In this document: positions 1-8,317 of the stretch, one piece after another | How the letters are laid out: each line of letters starts with the position of its first letter | Numbering within the stretch: the stretch's first letter is position 1 | Source of the DNA: CAIXLI01 sp964587125 | GTDB taxonomy: Bacteria; Pseudomonadota; Alphaproteobacteria; UBA9219 | Length of the DNA stretch: 29,156 nt | Assembly: GCA_964587125.1 (NCBI GenBank) | Contig: CAZPKC010000023.1 | Span: forward strand, 1-29,156 | Reading direction: 5' to 3' | Translations under genes and position numbers: made by a program | The notes under the pieces: model-generated | What the model was told of the DNA's origin: nothing | Database searches by the model: none | What the model saw: only the letters and a program-made list of their open reading frames with translations

Positions 1-533
1 CGCCAGCCTTTGCCGTCGATAACCTGTTCGTTCGCCAAAACGGTATTGTCCACGGGGTCCCAGTTGACCCACGATTCTTTGCGGTAAATCAATCCGGCTT
101 TCAAAAAATCGAGGAGCAGTTTTTGCTGATGCTTGTAATAATCCGCGTCGCAGGTCGTGACTTCGCGGCTCCAGTCGAGCGCGAGGCCCATGCTGTTCAA
201 CTCGCGTTTCATGTTTTTGATGTTCTCGTGCGTCCATTTCGACGGAGGAACGCCGCGGTCGCGTGCCGCGTTTTCCGCGGGCAAGCCGAACGCGTCCCAT
301 CCCATCGGATGCATCACATTGAACCCTTGCGCCCTTTTGTACCGCGCCACGACGTCAGACAGCGTGTAATTGCGCACGTGCCCCATGTGGATGCGCCCCG
401 AAGGATAAGGAAACATCGACATGACGAAGTACTTGGGCTTGGATTGATCCTCGATCGCTTTGAAGCATTGCTTCTCGGCCCAGATTTTCTGCCATTTGGC
501 TTCGGTGATTTGGGGATTATAACGCGTGGGCAT
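1..533 (-). CDS. leuS: Leucyl-tRNA synthetase, N-terminal part (runs off window)
   Basis: Class I aminoacyl-tRNA synthetase that charges tRNA-Leu in the cytoplasm. The first 177 residues are visible, starting MPTRYNPQITEAKWQKIW, a typical LeuS N-terminus. The class I HIGH signature appears as HMGH at residues 49-52, within SGRIHMGHVRNYT, and is followed by the Rossmann-fold stretch HPMGWDAFGLPAENAA. The family is usually about 850 residues, so roughly four fifths of the gene lies beyond position 1. The ATG at 533 is preceded by a purine-rich GGAAAGAG. The gene is divergent from the TPR protein at 631, with about 97 bp between the starts. No frameshift or oddity is visible in the part present. 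Confidence 0.97.
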   Translation of the reverse strand, partial: MPTRYNPQITEAKWQKIWAEKQCFKAIEDQSKPKYFVMSMFPYPSGRIHMGHVRNYTLSDVVARYKRAQGFNVMHPMGWDAFGLPAENAARDRGVPPSKWTHENIKNMKRELNSMGLALDWSREVTTCDADYYKHQQKLLLDFLKAGLIYRKESWVNWDPVDNTVLANEQVIDGKGW

Positions 534-593
534 TTTCTCTTTCCGAACACAAGAAGAATCTACAAGAACCGACACTTTAAACTACAAAGCCAC

Positions 594-623
594 TTGATAA
601 AAACCTTTTTGACGTCCTATATC
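594..623 (+). promoter_or_regulatory. Possible sigma70-type promoter for the TPR gene
   Basis: TTGATA (594-599) and TATATC (618-623) are separated by 18 nt just upstream of the ATG at 631. If real, transcription would start almost at the start codon, giving a leaderless or nearly leaderless mRNA. The AAGGGG at 624-629 is too close to the ATG for a normal ribosome binding site. Weak motif evidence only. Confidence 0.25.
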
Positions 624-630
624 AAGGGGC

Positions 631-2520
631 ATGTCTCAATCCGCCAAATTGCTGGAAACCGCTATAGCTCACCACAAAGCTCAACGGTTTCAGGATGCCG
701 AAAAGGCTTATCGCAAGCTTCTGCGCGGTGAAAAAGCCAGTCCCGACGGATTGCGGCTTTTGGGCGCGCTTTATCTGCAAACGGGGCAAAAGGCGCTTGC
801 GGCCGAATTTTTGGAAAAAGCCGCCCGTTTATTGCCAAAAGACCCGGAAACTCTCACGAATTTAGGCATCGCTTTGGAGGGGGTTAAGCGGCGGGAAGAT
901 GCTCTTTTGCGCTTCAAGCAGGCTTTGGCGTATCGCTCCGATTATCTTCCGGCGCTTAATAATCTTGCCCATCTTTGTTACGAAATCGGACATATGGACG
1001 AAGCGGCGGCCGCTTATGGGCAAATTTCGCGGCTTACTCCCGATCATGCTCCGGCGCATTTCGAATACGGCAACAGCCTTTTATCGCTCGTCAGGCTTGA
1101 CGAAGCCGTCGCGCACTATGAGCTGGCGTTGAAGCTAAAACCCGATTACCTCGAAGCGATGATCAATCTGGCTACCGCGCTGGGCCTTTCGGGCAAAAAT
1201 AATTCGGCGCGCGAATGGATCGATCGGGCGCGGATTTTGCTTGAGAAGGCCTTGAAGATAAGCCCCGACAACACGGTCGCGCTGAATAATCTCGGCATTC
1301 TGTTGCGGCAGCAGGGCAAAACGGAGGAAGCGGTATCCTGTTATCGCAACGCGTTAAGCCTGCGCCCCGATTACGCCGAGGCGACGATCAATCTTGCGAC
1401 TGCCCTGCACGATCTTCATCATATGGACGAGGCAATCGATTGCTGCCGCACGGCGTTGCGTCTTCAGCCGAATTCCGCCGATGCGCGCATCAATCTCGGC
1501 ACCTTTCTTCAGGAAAAAGGGCGTCATGAGGAAGCCGTCGCGATTTTCGACGAGGCCTTGCAGTACGAACCTTCTTCGCTCGAGGCGAAATGGAACAAAA
1601 GTTTATCGCTTCTCGCTTTGGGACGGTATGACGAGGGCTGGCCGATGCACGAATTCGGCCTTGGCGTCCTTTACATGCGCGGAAAATATAATCCGGAACG
1701 CCGCTGGAACGGCGAGGATTTGGCCGGAAAGCGCCTTTTGATCAGCCCCGAACAGGGATTGGGCGATAATCTGCAATTCGTGCGCTATGCCGAAATGTGC
1801 AAGGCCAAAGGCGCGCATGTGATTGTTTCATGCCCGCCCCCTTTGCGGCGGCTTTTTTCGAATTGCCCGTTTATCGACGAAGCGTTGGAAATTTCTATCG
1901 CGCCGGATTTCGATTTCCATGTGCCGATCATGAGCTTGCCCTTCATGTTCGGCACAACGCTGGAGTCCGTTCCCGCCTCGGTTCCTTATCTGCATGTCGG
2001 CGAGGCTGCGCGCGCCAAATGGGCGCGGAAATTTGCAGATGAAAATGGTTTTAAAATCGGCCTCGTTTGGGCGGGCAGCCCACGCGAGGATCAACCCAGC
2101 GCGCATTTGGTCGATCGGCGGCGCAGCATGGATTTGGAAATGCTGCGGCCCTTGTTCGGGTGCGAAGGTGCGCGATTTTACAGCCTGCAAATGGGAGCAA
2201 AGGCCGATCAGATAAAATCCTGCGGCCTGCAAGATAAAATCGCCGATTTCATGTCCGACGTTCATGATTTCGAGGACACGGCGGCGATTGTCGAAAATCT
2301 CGATCTCGTGATTTCGGTGGACACTTCCGTCGTGCATCTGGCAGGCGGCATGGGAAAACCCGTTTGGGTTCTCTCGCGATTCGACGCGTGCTGGCGCTGG
2401 CTTCAAAACCGAAGCAACAATCCGTGGTATCCGACCGCCCGCGTTTTTGGGCAGCAATCTCCCGGCGACTGGGCAGGCGCCGTCGAAAAGGTCAACGCCG
2501 CGCTGGAAGAGGGGGTCTAG
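631..2520 (+). CDS. TPR protein with C-terminal glycosyltransferase-like domain
   Basis: A 629-residue protein. Residues about 5-345 are consecutive tetratricopeptide repeats with the usual A, G, Y and P positions, for example blocks ending in LKPDYLEAMINLATAL and LRPDYAEATINLATAL. From about residue 365 the sequence changes to a GT-B-like domain. It opens with LLISPEQGLGDNLQFVRYA, continues with FKIGLVWAGSP, and includes ISVDTSVVHLAGGMGKPVW near residue 562. This combination is common in proteobacterial TPR proteins annotated as glycosyltransferase family 9/41-like. The acceptor is unknown; protein or surface-glycan modification is an inference. There is no signal peptide. The stop codon shares the CTAG tetranucleotide with the stop of the convergent gene at 2517. 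Confidence 0.85.
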   Translation: MSQSAKLLETAIAHHKAQRFQDAEKAYRKLLRGEKASPDGLRLLGALYLQTGQKALAAEFLEKAARLLPKDPETLTNLGIALEGVKRREDALLRFKQALAYRSDYLPALNNLAHLCYEIGHMDEAAAAYGQISRLTPDHAPAHFEYGNSLLSLVRLDEAVAHYELALKLKPDYLEAMINLATALGLSGKNNSAREWIDRARILLEKALKISPDNTVALNNLGILLRQQGKTEEAVSCYRNALSLRPDYAEATINLATALHDLHHMDEAIDCCRTALRLQPNSADARINLGTFLQEKGRHEEAVAIFDEALQYEPSSLEAKWNKSLSLLALGRYDEGWPMHEFGLGVLYMRGKYNPERRWNGEDLAGKRLLISPEQGLGDNLQFVRYAEMCKAKGAHVIVSCPPPLRRLFSNCPFIDEALEISIAPDFDFHVPIMSLPFMFGTTLESVPASVPYLHVGEAARAKWARKFADENGFKIGLVWAGSPREDQPSAHLVDRRRSMDLEMLRPLFGCEGARFYSLQMGAKADQIKSCGLQDKIADFMSDVHDFEDTAAIVENLDLVISVDTSVVHLAGGMGKPVWVLSRFDACWRWLQNRSNNPWYPTARVFGQQSPGDWAGAVEKVNAALEEGV

Positions 2521-3059
2521 ACGACGCCCGGCCCTTTTTTGGCTTCGTTCGTCAAAAGAACTTCGCTGCCGGATGTGGTTGTGGCGTTCTTTTTCGGATC
2601 TGCAGGCTTTTCGCTGAACAACGCCAGTTTGGCTTCTTTCAATTCCTCAAGCTTTTCCGAAAGTCCTTGATAGTGGCGGGCGATATTAGCCGTTTCTTTT
2701 TCTTTATATTGGCGCAGCGGCTTGAAAATGATGTCGAGGGGGCCAAAAGACGAGAGTTCTTCTTTTCTCTTCATTTTCGTCGCAACATCTTCCGCGTCTT
2801 TGACGATTTTATCCGCAAACACGAAATTTTCCCATTCTTTATCTTTCGCGCCGCTTGCCTCTTTTGCGCATTTTTGGGCGATGAGATAGATTCTTTCGAC
2901 AAGATTTGTATATAAAACCGCGTCCGGATATTTCGTAAAAAGATTCCGCGTCATGAGAAGGACGTTTTTCATGGAATCTGAATAGGCCAAAATGTGTTCG
3001 CTCAAAACAGCGTCGAGATTCGGCTTGAGATAATTTACTTCGTCTGAAAGAGAAACCAT
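2517..3059 (-). CDS. Hypothetical helical cytoplasmic protein
   Basis: A 180-residue protein I do not recognise. It starts MVSLSDEVNYLKPNLDAVL and is predicted mostly helical, without a signal peptide or membrane segment. Residues about 115-150 are rich in Lys and Glu (QYKEKETANIARHYQGLSEKLEELKEAKL) with coiled-coil character, and the last 30 residues look disordered. It lies downstream of ftsW on the same strand, 87 nt after the ftsW stop, so it could be co-transcribed, although inverted repeats sit in between. The gene ends tail to tail with the TPR gene, sharing CTAG. No function can be assigned. Codon use resembles the neighbours, which supports it being a real gene. Confidence 0.7.
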   Translation of the reverse strand: MVSLSDEVNYLKPNLDAVLSEHILAYSDSMKNVLLMTRNLFTKYPDAVLYTNLVERIYLIAQKCAKEASGAKDKEWENFVFADKIVKDAEDVATKMKRKEELSSFGPLDIIFKPLRQYKEKETANIARHYQGLSEKLEELKEAKLALFSEKPADPKKNATTTSGSEVLLTNEAKKGPGVV

Positions 3060-3082
3060 TTTTGCCTCTTCGTTTATCTGAC

Positions 3083-3124
3083 AAGGCTTTCAATATCCGA
3101 TATGGCAAGCCTTCTTCAAGAAGG
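3083..3124. repeat. Paired inverted repeats between ftsW and the hypothetical gene
   Basis: AAGGCTT (3083-3089) is matched by AAGCCTT (3107-3113), and CCTTCTTCAAGAAGG (3110-3124) is nearly self-complementary. The two can form alternative hairpins. There is no run of T on either side, so a classical intrinsic terminator is not supported. It could be a weak attenuator or processing site after ftsW, or chance. Confidence 0.3.
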
Positions 3125-3146
3125 GAGTATGGTTAAAATACTTTCA

Positions 3147-4271
3147 TTAATCCTCATCTCCCAATCCAAACCGTTTTCGGGTCAAGGCCAATAACATTCC
3201 CATGCCGAACGCGAGCGCGAAAAGCGACGATCCGCCGTAGGAAATAAACGGCAATGTCATGCCCTTGGCGGGGATCAAGCGCATCGTCGAAGCCAGATTA
3301 ATAACCGCTTGCAAGCCGAATTCGATCAGAAGGCCGCTGACGGCTAGAACGATGAACAGGCTATTTTCGCCGTTTAGCCGCCTCAGGCCGCGCAGGACGA
3401 TGAAGGCAAACAGCCCGACGATCAAGAGACACCACAGAAGCCCCAATTCTTCTCCCGCCACGGCAAAAATAAAATCGGCATGCGCGTCGGGAATCGACAT
3501 TTTAATGATTCCCTCGCCGGGCCCTGTGCCGAAAAGGCCGCCGCTGGCAAACGCATTAAGCGCGCGATCGACCTGATAGGTATCGCCCGTATGGCTGAGA
3601 AATTTATCCATGCGCGCGGTAAAATGCGGAAACGTATAATAGGCCGCTATCAAAGATGCTACGCCGCCTATTCCGCTTATGCCGACGAGAATAACCGGCA
3701 ATCCCGCGAGGAAAAATTGCCCGAACCAGATCGCGGAAACCAGAAACGCCATGCCGATATCGGGCTGCAGCAACAAAAAAATAACGATGAGCAGATAAAG
3801 GGAAATATTGACGCTAAGCGCCGGGAACCCTCGCCGCTCGCATTGGCGCGTGAACAGCCATGCGGCGGTGACGGCGAACATCGGTTTGACGAATTCCGAG
3901 GCCTGAATCGAAAAAAGGCCTAAAATCTCGACCCACCGCACCGCGCCCTTGATCTCGGTTCCTATAAAAGGCGTGGCGACAAGAAGCGGCAAGAAGATCG
4001 CAAGCCCCGTTGCCGCAAGAATGCGGATAACCTTCGGCGACAAAAGAGAAACCGAAAAAAGTATCGCGACGGCGGGCAAAAGCATCGAGAGATGCCGTTC
4101 GACGAAATAAAGATTGCTCCATCCGTGCTTAACGGCCACGGCAGGCGTCGAAGCCTGGATCAACAGGATGCCGAAGCCCATGATAACGACGAGCGCAGCC
4201 AAAACCCAGCGGTCAACGGTCCACCACCAGCGGCCAAGAACGGAACGGTCGGAGCGCATTAATGTAGGCAT
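3147..4271 (-). CDS. ftsW: SEDS-family septal peptidoglycan glycosyltransferase FtsW
   Basis: Polytopic inner-membrane protein that polymerises lipid II at the division septum with its cognate class B PBP. The 374-residue length fits the family. Conserved SEDS blocks are visible: KGAVRWVEI with SEFVKP about residues 108-132, LLQPDIGMAF near 167, PDAHADFIFAVAGEELGL around 260-280, and LIPAKGMTLPFISYGGSS near the C-terminus. About ten hydrophobic segments are present. The start at 4271 overlaps the murD stop and has an AAAGG motif six bases upstream. A second in-frame ATG at 4259 forms a TAATG stop-start overlap with murD, so the protein could be four residues shorter. Either arrangement implies translational coupling to murD. 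RodA is the alternative family member, but the context favours FtsW. Confidence 0.93.
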   Translation of the reverse strand: MPTLMRSDRSVLGRWWWTVDRWVLAALVVIMGFGILLIQASTPAVAVKHGWSNLYFVERHLSMLLPAVAILFSVSLLSPKVIRILAATGLAIFLPLLVATPFIGTEIKGAVRWVEILGLFSIQASEFVKPMFAVTAAWLFTRQCERRGFPALSVNISLYLLIVIFLLLQPDIGMAFLVSAIWFGQFFLAGLPVILVGISGIGGVASLIAAYYTFPHFTARMDKFLSHTGDTYQVDRALNAFASGGLFGTGPGEGIIKMSIPDAHADFIFAVAGEELGLLWCLLIVGLFAFIVLRGLRRLNGENSLFIVLAVSGLLIEFGLQAVINLASTMRLIPAKGMTLPFISYGGSSLFALAFGMGMLLALTRKRFGLGDED

Positions 4272-5611
4272 GAACGGCCTTTCGTATCGGATATCAGTTT
4301 TCCGATTTCGTTTATAAACTGGTCGCTGCGATCGTATTCGTTTTTAAAAACGCCGAATGAAGCAAACGCCGGGCTTAAAAGGATATTATCCCCTTTTTTC
4401 GACGCCTCGACGGCAAATTTTACGGCATCCCTCATTGTGTCGACGACGCGGATATCCGGAAGCTTTTGAAGAATGCGGTCGCTGCCCGTGCCTTTGATAA
4501 GAACGCACCTGACGTTATTGCCGGAAAGGCGCGCGAGCAACCGGTCGAGCGGCAATCCTTTATCCGCCCCTCCGAATATCAGGACGATGGATGCCGCGGG
4601 AAAAGAGGCCAAAGCGGCTAATGTCGCTTCTTGCGTTGTCGCGTTCGAATCGTTGTAAAAATTCCGACCTTCCCACGCGCCGACAAATTGCAGACGCCCT
4701 TCAACGCCTTCGAAATCGCGAAGCGCGTCTTTAATTGTCTTTTCGTCTATGCCGCAGGCTTTCGAAGCCGCGAAGGCCAAGCCCGCGTTCATTAAATTAT
4801 GCGCGCCCGGAATCCGCAGTTTGAAAGAAGAAGGCAACGGTTTCGCTATAATCCATTTCGACAGATTATCGCCTTTTTCGCGTTCCTGTTTGGCAAGTTT
4901 CGTTATCTCCGGCGTTGTAATAAGAACGTCCCCGGCTTTTTGATGCCTGAATATCGCCGTTTTGTCGTGCAGATAGAGGTCCCTATCCCCATCGTAGTAA
5001 TTCATGTGATCGGGATAAAAAGTTGTGAAGACGCCGATAGTCGGGCTTATGTTCAGGTCATCGAAGCCTTGAAGCTGCCATGAATCCAATTCCAGAACTG
5101 CAAAATCGAATGTATCGGCGCCTTCGATCTGCGCAAGCGTCGAAAGGCCCCGGAGATTGCCTCCGAGAAGAATTTTTTTTCCGGCGCGCTTCAGAATATC
5201 GGCGATCATGCACGTCGTCGTCGTCTTTCCCCGCGTTCCTGTCACGCCGATCGTCTTGATCGAGGACAAATGCGCGAACAAGGCCGTGCTCATATAAACG
5301 GGCACGCCGTTTTTTTTCGCGTAAGCAATATAGGGATCGTCAAGCCTGACGCCCGCGCCTTTGACGATAAAATCTTTCGACTCGAAAAGCTTGAAATCGT
5401 GGCCGCCTAAAAAGAATTCGATATTTTTACAATCCTTAAGAGCGTCCACCGAGGTGCGAAGCTCGCCCTCGCTTTTGGTATCCGTAACGAAAACGCGTTT
5501 GCAGTACCGGGCAAGAAAAGCGGCGTCTCCCACGCCGCGCCCCAGAAGGCCGAGCCCCATCAACGTCACGGTCTTTCCTTCAAAAAATCGCGCAAAAGAC
5601 TCTTTTGCCAT
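4259..5611 (-). CDS. murD: UDP-N-acetylmuramoyl-alanine--glutamate ligase (MurD), atypical
   Basis: Cytoplasmic Mur ligase adding glutamate to UDP-MurNAc-L-Ala, 450 residues. The start at 5611 is preferred over an in-frame upstream ATG at 5665, because AGGTGA lies 8 nt upstream of 5611 and the longer form would overlap mraY. Visible features: an N-terminal Rossmann motif MGLGLLGRGVG; the P-loop VTGTRGKTTTT near residue 120; YPDHMNYY followed by HDKTAIF, whose Lys matches the carbamylated lysine position; and an NDSNATTQEAT segment. Oddities: the family EVSSFQL block reads LELDSWQLQGF, and the P-loop carries TRGKTTT rather than TNGKST/T. These variants recall MurD sequences I associate with Candidate Phyla Radiation bacteria rather than Alphaproteobacteria, from memory only. 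It lies between mraY and ftsW, as expected for a dcw cluster. Confidence 0.9.
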   Translation of the reverse strand: MAKESFARFFEGKTVTLMGLGLLGRGVGDAAFLARYCKRVFVTDTKSEGELRTSVDALKDCKNIEFFLGGHDFKLFESKDFIVKGAGVRLDDPYIAYAKKNGVPVYMSTALFAHLSSIKTIGVTGTRGKTTTTCMIADILKRAGKKILLGGNLRGLSTLAQIEGADTFDFAVLELDSWQLQGFDDLNISPTIGVFTTFYPDHMNYYDGDRDLYLHDKTAIFRHQKAGDVLITTPEITKLAKQEREKGDNLSKWIIAKPLPSSFKLRIPGAHNLMNAGLAFAASKACGIDEKTIKDALRDFEGVEGRLQFVGAWEGRNFYNDSNATTQEATLAALASFPAASIVLIFGGADKGLPLDRLLARLSGNNVRCVLIKGTGSDRILQKLPDIRVVDTMRDAVKFAVEASKKGDNILLSPAFASFGVFKNEYDRSDQFINEIGKLISDTKGRSCLH

Positions 5612-5619
5612 CGTCCCAA

Positions 5620-6705
5620 TCACCTCAACTTCAATGTCGAAAGGCCGATCAGCCCTAAAATGCACGCGATAATCCAGAATCGGATCACAACCGTCGGTTC
5701 CGACCAGCCGAGCTTTTCGAAATGGTGGTGAATGGGCGCCATGCGAAACACGCGCTTGCCCGTCAGCCTGTATGAAGCGACTTGAATGATGACGGAAAGG
5801 GTTTCCACAACGAACAGACCGCCGATGATCGCCAAAACAAGCTCGTGCTTGACGATGACCGCGACGGTGCCCAAGGCGCTTCCTAAAGCCAAAGAACCTG
5901 TATCGCCCATAAACACCTCGGCGGGCGGAGCGTTAAACCATAAGAAACCGAGACATGCTCCCACTAACGCGCCGCAAAAGACGGACAGTTCGCCCGCGCC
6001 CTGCACGTGATGGATTTGCAGATAATTGGCGAATACGAAGTTGCCGACCAGATACGATATAATGATAAAGCACAAAGCGGCGATGATGACCGGAACCGTC
6101 GCCAACCCGTCGAGGCCGTCCGTCAGATTGACGGCATTGCTCGCGCCGACAATCACGAAGATCGCAAAAGGCATGAAAAATACGCCCAAAGGCAGCATAT
6201 ATTCTTTGACAAAGGGAATGGCGAGGTCGGTCGATGTCGCGGGCGACGCAGCGCCGACAATGGTATAAACGGCCAGAGCCGAAATGACGATTTGGATGGC
6301 CAAACGCACCTTGCCCGGCACGCCGTAAGACGAGCGCTTCGTCAGTTTGCTGTAATCGTCGAAAAAGCCGACAAGCCCGAATCCGACCGTGACGAACAAA
6401 ACCGCCCATGTGTAAAGATTCGACAGGTCCATCCACAAGAGAGTGCTGGCGACGACCGAGATCAGAATCATCAATCCGCCCATCGTCGGCGTGCCTTTTT
6501 TCTTGAGATGCGTCGAGGGACCGTCATTGCGTATGGGCTGTCCGTCGCCCTGTTTTTCTTTCAGCCAACGGATAATGGCGGGGCCAAAAATAAAGCAGAT
6601 CAAAAGCGACGTCGCCATCGCGCAGCCTGTACGGAACGTAATGTACCGGAACAGATTGAACAGAATAAAATTATGCGCAAAGGGAGCCAGTAATTGAAAC
6701 AGCAT
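5620..6705 (-). CDS. mraY: Phospho-N-acetylmuramoyl-pentapeptide transferase MraY
   Basis: Inner-membrane enzyme that transfers phospho-MurNAc-pentapeptide to undecaprenyl phosphate to make lipid I. The 361-residue length is standard, with about ten membrane segments. Diagnostic motifs are KKGTPTMGGLM near residue 72, GFFDDYSKLTKRSSYG near 110-125 with the catalytic Asp pair, NLTDGLDGLA near 190, MGDTGSLALG near 265, and the C-terminal APIHHHFEKLGWSE. The start at 6705 is preceded by AAGGA six bases upstream, and this motif overlaps the stop codon of the 10-codon reading frame at 6715. The gene is 8 nt upstream of murD and clearly part of the same operon. Confidence 0.97.
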   Translation of the reverse strand: MLFQLLAPFAHNFILFNLFRYITFRTGCAMATSLLICFIFGPAIIRWLKEKQGDGQPIRNDGPSTHLKKKGTPTMGGLMILISVVASTLLWMDLSNLYTWAVLFVTVGFGLVGFFDDYSKLTKRSSYGVPGKVRLAIQIVISALAVYTIVGAASPATSTDLAIPFVKEYMLPLGVFFMPFAIFVIVGASNAVNLTDGLDGLATVPVIIAALCFIIISYLVGNFVFANYLQIHHVQGAGELSVFCGALVGACLGFLWFNAPPAEVFMGDTGSLALGSALGTVAVIVKHELVLAIIGGLFVVETLSVIIQVASYRLTGKRVFRMAPIHHHFEKLGWSEPTVVIRFWIIACILGLIGLSTLKLR

Positions 6706-6714
6706 GGAGTTTCC

Positions 6715-6747
6715 TTATTTTTTCCCGTGATAGAGAGCGTCGCTCAT
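6715..6747 (-). pseudogene. 10-codon reading frame in the murF position (possible murF deletion scar)
   Basis: Between murE and mraY, where dcw clusters normally carry murF (about 1.4 kb), only a reading frame encoding MSDALYHGKK is present. Its ATG overlaps the murE stop in an ATGA arrangement, and its TAA is embedded in TAAGGA, the ribosome binding site of mraY. Both junctions look like those of a normal translationally coupled gene from which the interior was removed in frame. It could alternatively be a chance micro-ORF or a short coupling peptide that carries ribosomes from murE to mraY. What is seen is the frame and its junctions; the deletion history is inferred. Confidence 0.4.
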
Positions 6748-8192
6748 AGTTCCAGAACTTTCTTTGCCTCTTCCGCATCGTCAAACGGAAGAACCTTGTC
6801 GCCGACGATCTGGCCGGGCTCATGCCCTTTGCCCGCAATAATCAAAACATCGTGAGCGTTCAGTTTTTCGATGCCTTCCCTGATTGCCGAAGCTCGGTTT
6901 TTGGCTTCATGCACATTAGCCTTATCTTTGCATCCGGCAAGGATTTCGGCGCGAATGGCGGAGGGGTCTTCGTTACGCGGATTGTCGTCCGTCACGATTA
7001 CCCAATCTGCCGCTTTTCGCGCGATTTCGCCCATGATCGGCCTTTTGCCTTTGTCGCGGTTGCCGCCGCAGCCGAAAACGACGCCTACTTCGGAGCCGTG
7101 CACCTCGGCGCGGGGCCGCATGGCGCGAAGAACGTTTTCCAAAGCATCTGGCTTATGCGCGTAATCGACAAAAACTTCGCCGCCTTTTTTCGATATGCCG
7201 ATGAATTGCAGCCTTCCCGGAACGCCGGAAACTTTTGATAAAGCTTCGACGGCGGCGGAGATTTCGTTGCCGCTACCAATCACAAGGCCTGCGGCGCATA
7301 AAGCGTTCCACGCCTGAAAATCGCCGATGACGGGCAAGAGGATTTCCATTTTTTTCCCGAAAACGACAAGGTTCAAAATCTGGCCGCGCGAATCCGGCTT
7401 CGCCTCGATGAGGCGCAAGTCTTTGCCCTTTTTGCCGTAAGAAATCATCTTCAGTCCGCGCATTCTAGCAATATCGGCTAAAGCGTCGAACTGCGGAACG
7501 TCGGCGTTCAGAACGGCCGCAGCGCCTTTCGGCAGAAGCCTCGAAAACAATCCCTTTTTCGCCTCAAAATAGGCTTCCATCGTTTTATGATAATCGAGAT
7601 GGTCGCGCGACAGGTTGGTAAAACCTCCCGCTTTCCATTTCACGCAATCAAGGCGATCGAATTCGATGCCATGGCTCGAGGCTTCCACCACCGCATGCGC
7701 GATGCCTTGCTCCGCGCAATCGTCGAGCACATGATGCAACGTGATTGCGTCGGGAGTGGTCAGCGAGCCGTAACTTGTTCCCTTCGCCGTCACCAATCCC
7801 AACGTGCCGATGCTCGCCGACGCATGGCCCAAAGCCTGCCAAATCTCGCGCGCGAATTGCGCGGTCGATGTCTTGCCGCTTGTGCCCGTGACGGCCACAA
7901 TCGTTTCCGGCTGGCGCGGATAGAAAGCCGCCGCAAATTTGGAAGTTTCTTTGCGGATATTGGGGGTTTTGACGGTCGTTATTTTTATTTGATTATCCGA
8001 ACCCTCCGGCATCAAAACCGCGACTGCGCCTTTTTGGATGGCATCGTTAATGAACGCGCGCCCGTCCTGCTTAAGCCCTGGCGTGGCGATAAACAAAAAT
8101 CCGGGTTTTACTTTGCGCGAATCTTCGGTGATTCCGGCGATTTCGACATCGGGGCCGTTCAAAAGAAGTTTTGTCAGTTTCGAAAGAAGCAT
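6744..8192 (-). CDS. murE: UDP-MurNAc-L-Ala-D-Glu:meso-diaminopimelate ligase MurE
   Basis: Cytoplasmic Mur ligase adding the third residue of the peptidoglycan stem peptide. The 482-residue length is typical. ITEDSRKVKPGFLFIA marks the N-terminal UDP-MurNAc-binding domain. The P-loop is VTGTSGKTSTAQ near residue 103. SSHGIEFDRLD, NLSRDHLDYHKTMEAYFEAK (with the carbamylated Lys position) and VDYAHKPDALENVL follow. DNPRNEDP near residue 400 is the signature of meso-DAP-specific enzymes, so the peptidoglycan is predicted to be DAP type. It is the first gene of the block; ftsI, which usually precedes murE, is absent, because the upstream side is a divergent promoter region and rsmE. The stop overlaps the ATG of a 10-codon frame. 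Confidence 0.96.
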   Translation of the reverse strand: MLLSKLTKLLLNGPDVEIAGITEDSRKVKPGFLFIATPGLKQDGRAFINDAIQKGAVAVLMPEGSDNQIKITTVKTPNIRKETSKFAAAFYPRQPETIVAVTGTSGKTSTAQFAREIWQALGHASASIGTLGLVTAKGTSYGSLTTPDAITLHHVLDDCAEQGIAHAVVEASSHGIEFDRLDCVKWKAGGFTNLSRDHLDYHKTMEAYFEAKKGLFSRLLPKGAAAVLNADVPQFDALADIARMRGLKMISYGKKGKDLRLIEAKPDSRGQILNLVVFGKKMEILLPVIGDFQAWNALCAAGLVIGSGNEISAAVEALSKVSGVPGRLQFIGISKKGGEVFVDYAHKPDALENVLRAMRPRAEVHGSEVGVVFGCGGNRDKGKRPIMGEIARKAADWVIVTDDNPRNEDPSAIRAEILAGCKDKANVHEAKNRASAIREGIEKLNAHDVLIIAGKGHEPGQIVGDKVLPFDDAEEAKKVLEL

Positions 8193-8233
8193 GCGCCTGC
8201 CAAATCAAGAAATGAATCAATCGCAGAGCGTTA

Positions 8234-8263
8234 TTATTAGCTCTTTTCAGGGTAGATTGTCGA
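8234..8263 (-). promoter_or_regulatory. Candidate promoter for murE-mraY-murD-ftsW
   Basis: On the minus strand, TCGACA (8263-8258) and TAATAA (8239-8234) are separated by 18 nt, about 40 bp upstream of the murE ATG, in the only sizeable non-coding gap before murE (8193-8317). A motif-level call that fits the operon starting here. Confidence 0.35.
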
Positions 8264-8317
8264 TGTTTCGTTATGTTAGGTTAAACCGGATTTTTCCTTG
8301 TAACACAGCAAAAAATC

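Noticed and set aside
5612..5665. Extended N-terminus of MurD from an ATG at 5665
   Set aside because: It would overlap the mraY 3' end and lacks a ribosome binding site, whereas AGGTGA precedes the ATG at 5611.
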